Shown: positions 35,755 through 43,778 of the stretch, in pieces
Layout: each line of letters starts with the position of its first letter
Position numbering within the stretch: position 1 is the stretch's first letter
Assembly (NCBI GenBank): GCA_964655005.1
Contig: CAZZKE010000002.1
Span: forward strand, 44,853-108,852
Length of the DNA stretch: 64,000 nt
Direction of reading: 5' to 3'
DNA from: CAZZKE01 sp964655005
GTDB lineage: Bacteria > Pseudomonadota > Alphaproteobacteria > Rhodospirillales > JABHCV01
The notes under the pieces: model-generated
Seen by the model: only the letters and a program-made list of their open reading frames with translations
What the model was told of the DNA's origin: nothing
The model's database searches: none
Position numbers and translations under genes: made by a program

Positions 35755-36327
35755 ATGTCATTTCTAAGCGAAGCCGTGAACGCCCTGTATGGCACCTACC
35801 GCCTGGCCCGCATGGACCCCGGCGGGATGGCCTATTTCAATGTTTCCGAACAAGGTTTCCGGCGCTCATTCCGGGCCGCCGCCCTGGTTTTCCCAATGTT
35901 TGTACTGCTGATAGCGGCCCGGTACGGAATCGAAACCATCGATGCGCCGCTCTGGCGTTATCTGGCCGTCGAATTTATCGCCTATGTAATCGGCTGGGTC
36001 GCCTTGCCGGTATTGATGATCGAGGTTTGCCGGCAGTTCGAACGGACCGAAAAATATGTCGGTTTTATAGTCGCCTACAACTGGGCGACAGTGTTGCAGG
36101 ATGCGCTTTATATGCCCGTTGCATTGCTTTCGATCAGCGGCCAACTGACCGGTAGCGGCGGTCTTTTCATGTTGCTGGTGATGGCCGCGATCATTATCTA
36201 CACTTGGTTTATCGCCAAAACAGCGCTCGATATACCCGGTTCGACCGCCGCCGGCGTGGTGGTCATCGATCTGGTCGTCAGCTTCGCCATCAACATGTAT
36301 GCCGAGGCCCTGCTTGCAACAGGCTAG
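35755..36327 (+). CDS. Multi-spanning membrane protein of unknown function
   Basis: 190 residues with about five hydrophobic segments (near 40-56, 66-90, 105-125, 132-150 and 160-180) and no recognised domain. It starts 3 bases after dapE and is probably cotranscribed. Small Yip1-like membrane proteins next to dapE are found in related bacteria, and the number of segments here would fit, but I cannot assign it. It ends 5 bases before a convergent small membrane protein gene. Confidence 0.65.
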   Translation: MSFLSEAVNALYGTYRLARMDPGGMAYFNVSEQGFRRSFRAAALVFPMFVLLIAARYGIETIDAPLWRYLAVEFIAYVIGWVALPVLMIEVCRQFERTEKYVGFIVAYNWATVLQDALYMPVALLSISGQLTGSGGLFMLLVMAAIIIYTWFIAKTALDIPGSTAAGVVVIDLVVSFAINMYAEALLATG

Positions 36328-36332
36328 GAAAT

Positions 36333-36611
36333 TCACGCGAACCCAAATACCGCCGCCATCCAGGCCAAACCTAGAAAGGCCAGCAGGAACGGCGATGTCA
36401 ACAGCCCCGCGAGGCCGAGCATCAGGCCAAATATGCCCCAGATTATCTGGCCGGAAAACAGCGCCACCAGACTGGCGATAAAGGCCAAAGGCACGAAAAC
36501 GTAGCCGATGGAAAAAATTCCGAGCAATCCAAAGACGATGGCGAAGTACCCGGCGACCGGGCTTGGCCGGTTTCCAGAGGGATCTTGCAGACTCAACTCT
36601 AAATCCGGCAT
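36333..36611 (-). CDS. Small hydrophobic membrane protein
   Basis: 92 residues, with hydrophobic segments at about 21-50 and 57-90 and a short polar N-terminus (PDLELSLQDPSGNRPSP). It resembles the many short DUF4190-like proteins of two or three helices with Gly and Ala, without a specific motif. It lies downstream of the cytochrome gene on the same strand with a 55-base gap. Confidence 0.6.
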   Translation of the reverse strand: MPDLELSLQDPSGNRPSPVAGYFAIVFGLLGIFSIGYVFVPLAFIASLVALFSGQIIWGIFGLMLGLAGLLTSPFLLAFLGLAWMAAVFGFA

Positions 36612-36666
36612 GGGCTCGGAACGCCTGGTTTTCGTTTTTGCTTTCTATTGCTGATGGCCGTTTGAT

Positions 36667-37545
36667 CTAGCCATTTTGCCCTTTCGGCTCTTCCTTGTCT
36701 TTATTCTCGTCACCTTCATCGCCACCCTCCATTTTTTCCATTATCATCTTGATCCTGGGGGTCAGGTCCTTTTCGCCAAAATCGCGCTGGGCGTGGGCGC
36801 TGTGGATAAAGGCGGTGATGTCGGCCAGTTCCTCGCCGGTAAAAATAAGCTGCCCGCCCAGTTCATCTTCCTGGGCGGCGATCATGCCGGGCGCATGGTC
36901 CCACATCTTGGCGGCGAAGGAAAACGGGTTGACCAGTTTTTCCTTGGTGTGGTCATCCATCGATGGCGCGTCTTCGCCACCGACTCCATTGACCGAGTGA
37001 CAGGTGACACAGCCTTTGTTGACGAACACGCTTTTGCCGCGTTCCGGGCTCATGATCGGCATAATCAGCCGAATTTCCGGTGCCTGCTGGCTTTCCGGTT
37101 TGCGGGCGGCCAGTTTTCCGAAATCTCTCTGGGCGCTGTCATCCTGGATAAACGCGATGATGTCACCCAGTTCCTCGCCGGTGAAATGAAGCTGTTCACC
37201 CAATTTGTCTTCCTGGGCGGCGATCATGCCGGGCGCGTGGTTCCACATATTGGCGGCGAAGGAAAACGGGTTCATCACCCGGTTTTCGCTAGGGGCGTCC
37301 AGGGCCGGGCCGATGTCGCCGCCGGCGCCGTTGATAGAGTGACAGGCGACGCAGCCCTTGTTGACAAAAATATTCCGACCGCGTTCCGGGTTCATGATCG
37401 GAAACAGCAACCGGGTCATGGATGCGGAATTATCGTTTTCGCTGACATGGCGGGCCACCGCCGGTCGGGCGCCGACCGAGAGGCCGATAGCGATAATGGC
37501 GAAAAAAGTTACGGCAAGGGCGGGTTTGTTAAAATCTCGGGTCAT
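36667..37545 (-). CDS. Di-haem cytochrome c built from a tandem duplication
   Basis: 292 residues. An N-terminal hydrophobic segment (10-30) serves for export. Two near-identical cytochrome c domains follow, with haem sites CVACH (65-69) and CVTCH (179-183). Each is preceded by PERG(R/K)..FVNKGC and followed by NPFSFAA(N/K)MW(N/D)HAPGM, where the Met is the likely sixth iron ligand. The C-terminus is charged (KMEGGDEGDENKDKEE). It is a periplasmic electron carrier or redox-enzyme partner. An FNR-type box lies about 125 bases upstream, so low-oxygen induction is likely. It is not next to an oxidase or reductase gene. Confidence 0.88.
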   Translation of the reverse strand: MTRDFNKPALAVTFFAIIAIGLSVGARPAVARHVSENDNSASMTRLLFPIMNPERGRNIFVNKGCVACHSINGAGGDIGPALDAPSENRVMNPFSFAANMWNHAPGMIAAQEDKLGEQLHFTGEELGDIIAFIQDDSAQRDFGKLAARKPESQQAPEIRLIMPIMSPERGKSVFVNKGCVTCHSVNGVGGEDAPSMDDHTKEKLVNPFSFAAKMWDHAPGMIAAQEDELGGQLIFTGEELADITAFIHSAHAQRDFGEKDLTPRIKMIMEKMEGGDEGDENKDKEEPKGQNG

Positions 37546-37637
37546 TAGCTTGTCAGCCTCTCTATCGATCTTTCAATTGGGTGTCTATGTATTATCTACC
37601 TGACGTACACATCAATGTCGCCTGGATAGCACGGGAC

Positions 37638-37643
37638 TGTATA
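37638..37643 (-). promoter_or_regulatory. -10 box of the di-haem cytochrome promoter
   Basis: TATACA on the minus strand (37643 to 37638). It places the FNR-type box about 40 bases upstream of the expected start, the class II activation geometry. Confidence 0.45.
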
Positions 37644-37662
37644 TTAAATAAATCTTATTTAT

Positions 37663-37676
37663 TTGATCCAGATCAT
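37663..37676. promoter_or_regulatory. FNR/FixK-type binding site
   Basis: TTGATCCAGATCAT matches TTGAT-N4-ATCAA at 9 of 10 defined bases. It lies in the AT-rich leader of the leftward di-haem cytochrome gene. The only other neighbour is the 3' end of truA, so the cytochrome is the target. Confidence 0.65.
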
Positions 37677-37735
37677 TGCATAGCCGGGATATTCTCCGGG
37701 GGCCAAAATGTTTTGGGCGGGCGAGGCCATTCGCG

Positions 37736-38473
37736 CTAGTAACCTACGCCGACCAGATAAAGGCCGCAAGCCGGCGCGGTTTCGCCGCCGGCTGAACGTG
37801 TCCGGGCGGCGAGCGCGGTCGCAATATCGTCGGCATCCCACTTTCCCCGTCCGACCAGCACCAGGGTGCCGACAAAATTGCGCACCTGATGATGCAGAAA
37901 CGAGCGGGCCTGCGCCCGGACCTGAATTTCATCGCCGAGGCGTTCGACATCCAGCCGGTCAAGGGTCTTGACCGCTGATTCAGCCTGGCAGTTAGTCGCC
38001 CGAAAGGTCGTGAAATCATGTTTGCCGATCAGCACCTGCGCCGCTTCGTGCATGGCGGCGGCATCGATCTTGCCTTTCAACCGCCAACTGCGGCCCCGGT
38101 CCAGCGCCAGTGGCGCCCGGCGATTGGTGATGCGGTACAGGTAGGACCGCCCGGTTGCCGAAAAACGGGCGTGAAAATCATCTTCGGCAACCACCGCGTC
38201 GAGCACCGCCACACCCGCCGCCTTCAGGTGATGATTGATGGCTTCGCAAACCTGATAGGCGGTGAATTCCCTGACAAGATCGAAATGAGCGACCTGGGCC
38301 AGGGCGTGAACGCCGGAATCCGTACGACCGGCGCCGAACACGGTCGCGGTTTCACCGGAAAAAGCGGTGATCGCCTGTTCCAGGGCCTGCTGTACGCCGA
38401 GACCGTTGTCCTGGCGCTGCCAGCCGACGAAACCGGCGCCGTCGTATTCGACGGTGATTCTGAAACGGCTCAT
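37736..38473 (-). CDS. truA: tRNA pseudouridine synthase A
   Basis: 245 residues. The catalytic Asp is in GAGRTDSGVHALAQV, with the N-terminal YDGAGFVGWQRQ motif and the C-terminal FLHHQVRNFVGTLVLVG. It modifies U38-40 in the anticodon arm of many tRNAs. It forms a leftward unit def-fmt-truA in which fmt and truA overlap by 4 bases. Confidence 0.96.
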   Translation of the reverse strand: MSRFRITVEYDGAGFVGWQRQDNGLGVQQALEQAITAFSGETATVFGAGRTDSGVHALAQVAHFDLVREFTAYQVCEAINHHLKAAGVAVLDAVVAEDDFHARFSATGRSYLYRITNRRAPLALDRGRSWRLKGKIDAAAMHEAAQVLIGKHDFTTFRATNCQAESAVKTLDRLDVERLGDEIQVRAQARSFLHHQVRNFVGTLVLVGRGKWDADDIATALAARTRSAGGETAPACGLYLVGVGY

Positions 38474-39423
38474 GGCCCTTTTCCGGCGCTTTCGGGCGTA
38501 TCCAGAATAGTTCCTGCGGGCAGGTCGTAGCCGCGCCGGAAATCGGTCGCGTCGATCGGTCTGCGACCGGCCGCCTGAACCCTGGTCAGACGCAGGCTGC
38601 CATGGCCGCAGGCGATCTCAAGATCATCGCCCGGCAAGACTTCCCCGGCGACGCCTTCAGCACTGCCGACGGCCGCCGCCAATACCTTGATCCGCCGGCC
38701 CCGGTGTTCAAACCATGTCCCCGGCCATGGATTGAGCGCCCGGACCCGGCGCTCCAGATCGACCGCCGCCAGGTTCCAGTCGATCCGCCCTTCCCGATGG
38801 CTTAGTTTGGCGGCGTAGGTTATTCCGTCCACCGGTTGCGGCGTGGCGATGGTTCGCCCCGCCGCCAGCTCCGCCAGCACCCGAACGATCATTTTGGCGC
38901 CAAGGCCGGCCAGCATGTCGTGCAGGCCCGATGCCGTCGTCTGCAGGCCAATATCGACGCTTTCACGGGCCAGCATGTCGCCCGTATCCAGCCCTTCATC
39001 CATCTGCATAATGGTTATCCCGGTTTTCCCGTCGCCGGCCATGATGGCCCGTTGAATCGGCGCCGCGCCGCGCCAGCGCGGCAGCAATGAAGCATGCACA
39101 TTGACACAGCCGAGCCGGGGCGCCGCCAGCACCGCCGGCGGCAGTATAAGTCCGTAGGCGGCGACGACGGCGACATCGGCGCCCAGTTCCGCGAATTCCC
39201 GTTCCGCAATCCGCTTCTTCAGGGATGCCGGGGTCCGGATTAGCAGCCCCCGTTCCAGCGCCAGAGCCTGCACCGGACAGGGCGTCTCCTTGTGGCCCCG
39301 GCCGACCGGCCGGGGCGGCTGGCTATAGACACAGACTATATTGTGCCCGGCCTCGATCAAGGCGGCCAACACAGCCACCGAGAATTCGGGGCTGCCCATG
39401 AAGATTATCCTTAACCCCGCCAT
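38470..39423 (-). CDS. fmt: Methionyl-tRNA formyltransferase
   Basis: 317 residues. The catalytic motif is NVHASLLPRWRGAAPIQRAI (Asn, His), with the folate-binding N-terminal Rossmann domain and a C-terminal OB-fold domain. It transfers formyl from 10-formyl-H4F to initiator Met-tRNA. It overlaps def by one base and truA by four, the conserved arrangement. Confidence 0.96.
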   Translation of the reverse strand: MAGLRIIFMGSPEFSVAVLAALIEAGHNIVCVYSQPPRPVGRGHKETPCPVQALALERGLLIRTPASLKKRIAEREFAELGADVAVVAAYGLILPPAVLAAPRLGCVNVHASLLPRWRGAAPIQRAIMAGDGKTGITIMQMDEGLDTGDMLARESVDIGLQTTASGLHDMLAGLGAKMIVRVLAELAAGRTIATPQPVDGITYAAKLSHREGRIDWNLAAVDLERRVRALNPWPGTWFEHRGRRIKVLAAAVGSAEGVAGEVLPGDDLEIACGHGSLRLTRVQAAGRRPIDATDFRRGYDLPAGTILDTPESAGKGP

Positions 39424-39944
39424 CAGACCGTCGCCGCATCCATTTTTTTCTGCTTGACCAGTTTGCGCAGGATCATGTTGCGCTTGAGCGCCGAGATATG
39501 ATCGACGAACAGCACGCCGTCCAGGTGATCCATTTCGTGCTGTACACAGACGCCGAGAATACCCCTGGCGTCAAGTTCGCGGATTTCGTTCCGATGGTCC
39601 AGGTAGCGAACCTTGACGGCGCCGGGACGGATCACATCGGAATACTGCTCGGGCAGGGACAGGCAGCCTTCCTCATGTATCTCATCGTCATCGGAAGCCC
39701 AGATAATTTCCGGATTGGCCATACGCACCGGATCGAATTTTTCTTCCTGCCGCGCCACGTCGAGCACGATAACCCGTTTGGCGAGCCCTATTTGCGGCGC
39801 CGCCAGGCCGATGCCGTTGGCGTCGTACATGGTTTCCAGCATATCATCCATCAATGCGCGAATTTTATCATCGACCCTGTCTACGGGTGTACAGGTGATT
39901 TTAAGGCGGGGGTCGGGCGCGATGATGATTGGGCGGAGAGCCAT
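39423..39944 (-). CDS. def: Peptide deformylase
   Basis: 173 residues with the three metal motifs: GIGLAAPQIG, EGCLSLPE (Cys ligand) and QHEMDHLDG (two His ligands and catalytic Glu). It removes the formyl group from nascent proteins. It is the first gene of def-fmt-truA. Its upstream region shares the 311-base gap with the divergent rmuC gene. Confidence 0.96.
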   Translation of the reverse strand: MALRPIIIAPDPRLKITCTPVDRVDDKIRALMDDMLETMYDANGIGLAAPQIGLAKRVIVLDVARQEEKFDPVRMANPEIIWASDDDEIHEEGCLSLPEQYSDVIRPGAVKVRYLDHRNEIRELDARGILGVCVQHEMDHLDGVLFVDHISALKRNMILRKLVKQKKMDAATV

Positions 39945-40255
39945 GGCGGATGCTGATATCGGTTTTTAAGGAAGCGACAATATTTCAGAAGCCTGCGCGC
40001 CTGTCCAGAACGCTTATTCCCCGGCCAGACGCACCGCAGACGGGCAGACCGCCAAGCCCATCGGCGCTACCAATGGATGCGACCCTTATACCAAGGATCA
40101 ATGGGTCTTTATCAGTGATCCTTGGTATAAGCCGGAACCGGTCGCGATACCCGATGATTTCGTCCGATGACCCCAATAATCCGTGACTGCTTGGCCCGAC
40201 GGCCTTAAATTTAAGTATTCTTAGCCGTTCGCCTTGTCGTAGACTGGCCGCCGAC
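39945..40255. other. Divergent intergenic region between def and rmuC
   Basis: 311 bases without a supported gene. It contains hairpin repeat copy B (40085-40131) and a perfect 12-base palindrome CTTAAATTTAAG (40204-40215) about 40 bases upstream of rmuC, which could be an operator or part of its promoter. Nothing else stands out. Confidence 0.6.
40085..40131 (-). repeat. Intergenic hairpin repeat, copy B (perfect arms)
   Basis: CTTATACCAAGGATCA (40085-40100) and TGATCCTTGGTATAAG (40116-40131) are perfect 16-base inverted arms around a 15-base loop. Read on the minus strand it gives TTATACCA, CTGATAAAGACCCATTGA, the same core as copies A and C. Both strands carry the arms, so only the loop fixes the orientation. 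Confidence 0.75.
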
Positions 40256-41362
40256 ATGGACTTTTTACCCCTTGCATTGGCCCTCGCCGTCGTCGTAATC
40301 GCCGTCGCCGCCTTGATGTTTTTGCGCGGCGAGGCCGCCCGTGGCCGGCGACAGAGCGAAAGTCTCGCCCAGACCCAGGCCGAACTGGCCGGCCGCCTGG
40401 CCCAGATGGGAGAGGCCCAGGCGGCGACCCAGGCGCACTTGAGCAAGACCCTGGAAGACCGTCTGGACGCCATGTCGAAACGGGTCGGCGACGGACTCGA
40501 CCGGCATTCGGAAAAGACCGGCAAGACCATGGGCGACCTGAACGAACGCCTGGCGGTGATTGACCGGGCCCAAAAAAAGATCACCGACTTATCGGAACAG
40601 GTGGTCGGTTTGCAGGATATCCTGTCCAACAAGCAGGCCCGTGGCGCCTTCGGTGAAATTCAACTGAACGATCTGGTGTCGGCGATAATGCCGCCGACGG
40701 CCTATGAATTTCAGGCCAAACTGGGTAACGACAAGCGGGCGGACTGCCTGCTTAAACTGCCCAATCCGCCGGGCGCCATGGTGATCGACGCCAAATTTCC
40801 CCTGGAAAGTTATCAGGCCCTGCGTACCGCCACCGGAGACAAGGCCAAGATCCAGGCATCCAGGGCTTTCCGCGACGACGTACTGAAACACGTCAAGGAT
40901 ATAGCCGACAAATATATCGTGCCCGGCGAGACCGCCGAATCGGCCCTGATGTTCCTGCCGTCGGAAGCCGTGTACGCCGAACTGCACGCTTCGTTTCAGG
41001 GCGTGGTCGAAGAATCCTACCGCCGCCGGGTGTGGATCGTCTCGCCGACCACCCTGTGGGCGACCCTGAACACCGTGCGCGCCGTCCTCAAGGATGTCAC
41101 CATGCGCGAACAGGCCGGGCTGATCCAGATCGAAGTACGGAAACTGCTCGACGATGTCGGACGCCTGGACAAACGGGTCGACAATCTGGACGGCCACTTC
41201 AACATGGCCATGAAGGATATCAGGGAAATCAAGATTTCCTCGGATAAGGTCGTTAAACGTGGCGACCATATCGAAGACATCGAACTGGGCAAGGAAGGCC
41301 TGGAAAATATCGATGATGACGCCCGGCCAAAGCTGGTTCCCTTACCCACGGCAAAGGACTGA
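40256..41362 (+). CDS. rmuC: DNA recombination protein RmuC homologue
   Basis: 368 residues: an N-terminal membrane anchor (about 3-21), a coiled-coil (about 30-110, rich in Gln/Ala/Leu/Glu), then the RmuC nuclease-like domain with GAFGEIQLNDLVSAIMP, DCLLKLPNPPGAMVIDAKFPLESY and VWIVSPTTLWATLNTVRAV. RmuC proteins limit DNA inversions and may be restriction-like nucleases. The Asp in VIDAKFP belongs to the PD-(D/E)xK pattern. It is followed after 3 bases by a cytochrome c gene. Confidence 0.92.
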   Translation: MDFLPLALALAVVVIAVAALMFLRGEAARGRRQSESLAQTQAELAGRLAQMGEAQAATQAHLSKTLEDRLDAMSKRVGDGLDRHSEKTGKTMGDLNERLAVIDRAQKKITDLSEQVVGLQDILSNKQARGAFGEIQLNDLVSAIMPPTAYEFQAKLGNDKRADCLLKLPNPPGAMVIDAKFPLESYQALRTATGDKAKIQASRAFRDDVLKHVKDIADKYIVPGETAESALMFLPSEAVYAELHASFQGVVEESYRRRVWIVSPTTLWATLNTVRAVLKDVTMREQAGLIQIEVRKLLDDVGRLDKRVDNLDGHFNMAMKDIREIKISSDKVVKRGDHIEDIELGKEGLENIDDDARPKLVPLPTAKD

Positions 41363-41365
41363 CCC

Positions 41366-41845
41366 ATGCCCAGCAGCAAGAAACGCAAAAAGAAAGCACC
41401 CACGGACCAGGCCGACAAACCGGACCGGGGCGGTAACGTGGCCATTGCCAGTTCAACCAAAACCACCATGATCGCCATCGTCGTCGCACTGGGCCTGGTC
41501 GGTTGGCTTATTATAGGGTCGGGACCAGGTGACGAAACGGTGTCGGTGGTCGTGCCGACGCTGTCGCCGACGGCCGTCCAGGGCAAGCAGACCTTCGAGC
41601 GGGTCTGCCTGAGATGCCACGGTGAAAATGTTGGCGGTTCGATCAAGGGGCCGCCGCTTATTCACCCCAACTACAAGCCCAACCACCACGCCGATGGCGC
41701 CTTCCGCGTCGCCATCGCCCAGGGCGTCCGCCAGCATCACTGGAAGTTTGGCCCGATGCCGGCCCAGCCCGATGTAAAGTCCAAGGAAATCCGGCCGCTG
41801 ATCGCCTATATCCGGGAAATGCAGCGGGCCAACGGCGTCAGGTAA
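41366..41845 (+). CDS. Membrane-anchored mono-haem cytochrome c
   Basis: 159 residues. The cytoplasmic N-terminus is very basic (Lys/Arg-rich), one transmembrane helix lies at about 34-50, and the periplasmic cytochrome domain binds haem at CLRCH. FGPMPAQP supplies the probable Met ligand. The AFRVAIAQGV segment and the C-terminal IAYIREMQ helix fit class I cytochromes. It is cotranscribed with rmuC by position, with no functional link apparent. Confidence 0.85.
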   Translation: MPSSKKRKKKAPTDQADKPDRGGNVAIASSTKTTMIAIVVALGLVGWLIIGSGPGDETVSVVVPTLSPTAVQGKQTFERVCLRCHGENVGGSIKGPPLIHPNYKPNHHADGAFRVAIAQGVRQHHWKFGPMPAQPDVKSKEIRPLIAYIREMQRANGVR

Positions 41846-41880
41846 GGCCAATAAGCAATAACAAGGACTCATCGGTATAA
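41846..41880 (-). repeat. Possible degenerate hairpin repeat, copy D
   Basis: On the minus strand TTATACCGATGAG (41878-41866) matches the first part of copies A to C. The following bases are more diverged but end in TATTGG. It sits directly after a stop codon, like copies A and C. Similarity is weak enough to be chance. Confidence 0.25.
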
Positions 41881-41908
41881 ATCCGGGGTATATCAGCTTG
41901 TATATGCC

Positions 41909-42502
41909 CTAGATATCATGGCGCGCCTTGAGCGCGGCGCTCAGGGTGCCTTCGTCGAGATAGTCGAGTTCGCCGCCGACCGGCACGCCGTGGGCCAGGC
42001 CGGAAATGCGCACATTGCAATCGGCCAGGCGCTCGGCCAGGTAGTGGGCCGTGGTCTGGCCATCGACCGTGGCGTCGGTCGCCAGGATTACTTCCGTTAC
42101 CGTTTCGCTGCGGGCGCGGGCGATCAGCCTGGTGATGTTCAGGTCTTCCGGGCCGACCCCGTCAAGCGCCGACAGGCAGCCGCCAAGCACGTGGAACCGC
42201 CCGGCGAATGCCGGCGAGCGTTCCAGCGCCCACAGGTCGGCGACATCCTCGACAACGCAAATCAGGCCGTCGCTGCGCCTGTGGTCGGCGCAGATGCCGC
42301 AAGGGTCGCGGGTATCGAGATTGCCGCAGGTCGAACAGGTAACGATGCTGGCGATGGCGTCGTCCAGCACCCGCGACAACGGGACCATCAGGGAATCCCG
42401 CTTTTTCATCAGATGCAGCACCGCCCGCCGGGCCGAGCGCGGCCCCAGGCCGGGCAGTTTGGCCAGCAGTTGGATCAGCCGGTCGATATCATTTTCAGCC
42501 AT
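41909..42502 (-). CDS. recR: Recombination protein RecR
   Basis: 197 residues. A helix-hairpin-helix (KLPGLGPRSARRAVLH) is followed by a four-Cys zinc finger (CSTCGNLDTRDPCGIC) and a Toprim domain (ICVVEDVADLWALE, ATDATVDGQTTAHYL). RecR works with RecO/RecF in RecFOR loading of RecA at gaps. It is downstream of ybaB by 5 bases; dnaX, the usual third member, is not in the window. Confidence 0.95.
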   Translation of the reverse strand: MAENDIDRLIQLLAKLPGLGPRSARRAVLHLMKKRDSLMVPLSRVLDDAIASIVTCSTCGNLDTRDPCGICADHRRSDGLICVVEDVADLWALERSPAFAGRFHVLGGCLSALDGVGPEDLNITRLIARARSETVTEVILATDATVDGQTTAHYLAERLADCNVRISGLAHGVPVGGELDYLDEGTLSAALKARHDI

Positions 42503-42507
42503 GAAAT

Positions 42508-42831
42508 CTAGAACGGCAACGACATGCCCGGCGGCAATTGCAGGCCGCCGGTGACTTCCGACATCTTGTCGGCCATCAACTTTTCGACCTTGCCCTTGGC
42601 GTCATTGAAGGCCGCCGCGACCAGGTCTTCCAGAACGCCTATGTCGTCGGCGTTGACCAGCGATGGGTCAATTTTGACCCGCCTGGTTTCATGCTTGCCG
42701 CTTAGGGTAACTTCGACCATGCCGCCGCCGGAAGCGCCGGTAACTTCGGTATTGGACAGTTCGTCTTGCAGGGATTTCATCTTTTCCTGCATTTTCTGGG
42801 CCTGCTGCATCATCGACGCAAGGTTTTTCAT
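42508..42831 (-). CDS. ybaB: YbaB/EbfC nucleoid-associated protein
   Basis: 107 residues: MQQAQKMQEKMKSLQDEL helix, then the beta-strand core GMVEVTLSGKHETRRVKIDPSL and a C-terminal helix, the YbaB fold. It binds DNA as a dimer. It is the first gene of the ybaB-recR pair and divergent from the exonuclease gene. Confidence 0.94.
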   Translation of the reverse strand: MKNLASMMQQAQKMQEKMKSLQDELSNTEVTGASGGGMVEVTLSGKHETRRVKIDPSLVNADDIGVLEDLVAAAFNDAKGKVEKLMADKMSEVTGGLQLPPGMSLPF

Positions 42832-42906
42832 GGACTCTCTCTCTGTGCTCTTCGATGTTGATACAAGGAATTCGAATCATCGTACTTTAATGCAGGGAAC
42901 CGGGAC

Positions 42907-43737
42907 ATGCAGCATCAAAACCTTTTTGTGTTCGACATCGAAACCGTGCCCGACACCGATGCGGTGGTCAACCTGACCGGTTTTGAAGATCCCGATATAG
43001 CGGCCAGACGAGCCGAACTGGAGCGCTATCATCTGGATTTAACCGGCGGCAAGAACGCCTTCCCGCGTCAGCCGTTCCATAAAGTCGTCGCCATCAGTTT
43101 TCTGGAAGCCGACCTGGAACGCGATGGTCAGGGCGAGACCTACCTGCTTAAGGAACTGCGTTCCGGTGGCGAGGCCGGGTTTGACGAGAAACAATTACTG
43201 CAAGGGTTCTTCGGTTATTTCGAACGCCTGAAACCACGGCTGGTCAGCTACAACGGGCGCGGCTTCGATTTGCCGGTGCTGAAATACCGCGCCATGAAAC
43301 ACGGCATCGGCGCCCCCTGGCTGTATCAGGGCGGCGACAAGTGGAACAGCTACGTATCGCGATATTCGGCGGACTGGCACTGCGACCTGCTGGAGGTGCT
43401 CAGCGACTACGGCGGTTCGGCCCGGGTGAAACTGGACGAGGTTTGCGCGGTGATGGGCTTTCCCGGCAAGTTCGGCGTCGATGGCTCGAAGGTCGCCGGC
43501 CTGTACGACGACGGCAAAATCCAGGAAATCCGCGACTACTGTGAAACCGACGTGCTCAACACCTATCTGGTGTACCTGCGCCTGATGCACCACAAGGGAA
43601 CCGTTTCAAGCGAAGCCTACAACCGCGCCATCGCCGATATCGTCGCCCTGATCGAAGCCGAGGGCGAAGCGAGGCCGCACCTGTCCCGGTTTATGGAAGC
43701 CTGGGGAGAAGCATCGGGGAATGTGTTTACGCTGTAA
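42907..43737 (+). CDS. Predicted 3'-5' exonuclease, PolB exonuclease-like
   Basis: 276 residues, one DnaQ-fold domain. Exo I FVFDIETVPD gives the Asp/Glu pair, Exo II SYNGRGFDLPVL a third Asp, and Exo III YCETDVLNTYLVYLR the last Asp with Tyr. This is the stand-alone family related to the proofreading domain of DNA polymerase B (PF10108 type). It probably acts in DNA repair; the neighbours recR and ybaB fit. The TAA stop is also the first part of hairpin repeat copy C. Confidence 0.88.
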   Translation: MQHQNLFVFDIETVPDTDAVVNLTGFEDPDIAARRAELERYHLDLTGGKNAFPRQPFHKVVAISFLEADLERDGQGETYLLKELRSGGEAGFDEKQLLQGFFGYFERLKPRLVSYNGRGFDLPVLKYRAMKHGIGAPWLYQGGDKWNSYVSRYSADWHCDLLEVLSDYGGSARVKLDEVCAVMGFPGKFGVDGSKVAGLYDDGKIQEIRDYCETDVLNTYLVYLRLMHHKGTVSSEAYNRAIADIVALIEAEGEARPHLSRFMEAWGEASGNVFTL

Positions 43738-43778
43738 TACCAGGGGGCATTGATGAAGACCTATTGGCTTCACCCCCT
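43735..43778 (+). repeat. Intergenic hairpin repeat, copy C
   Basis: It starts on the stop codon of the exonuclease gene: TAATACCA, GCATTGAT, AGACCTATTGG. Arms AGGGGG (43742-43747) and CCCCCT (43773-43778) pair outside an inner TGAAG/CTTCA pair (43754-43758 with 43768-43772). It overlaps the last codons of the convergent MerR-type gene, which ends at 43770. Confidence 0.6.
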
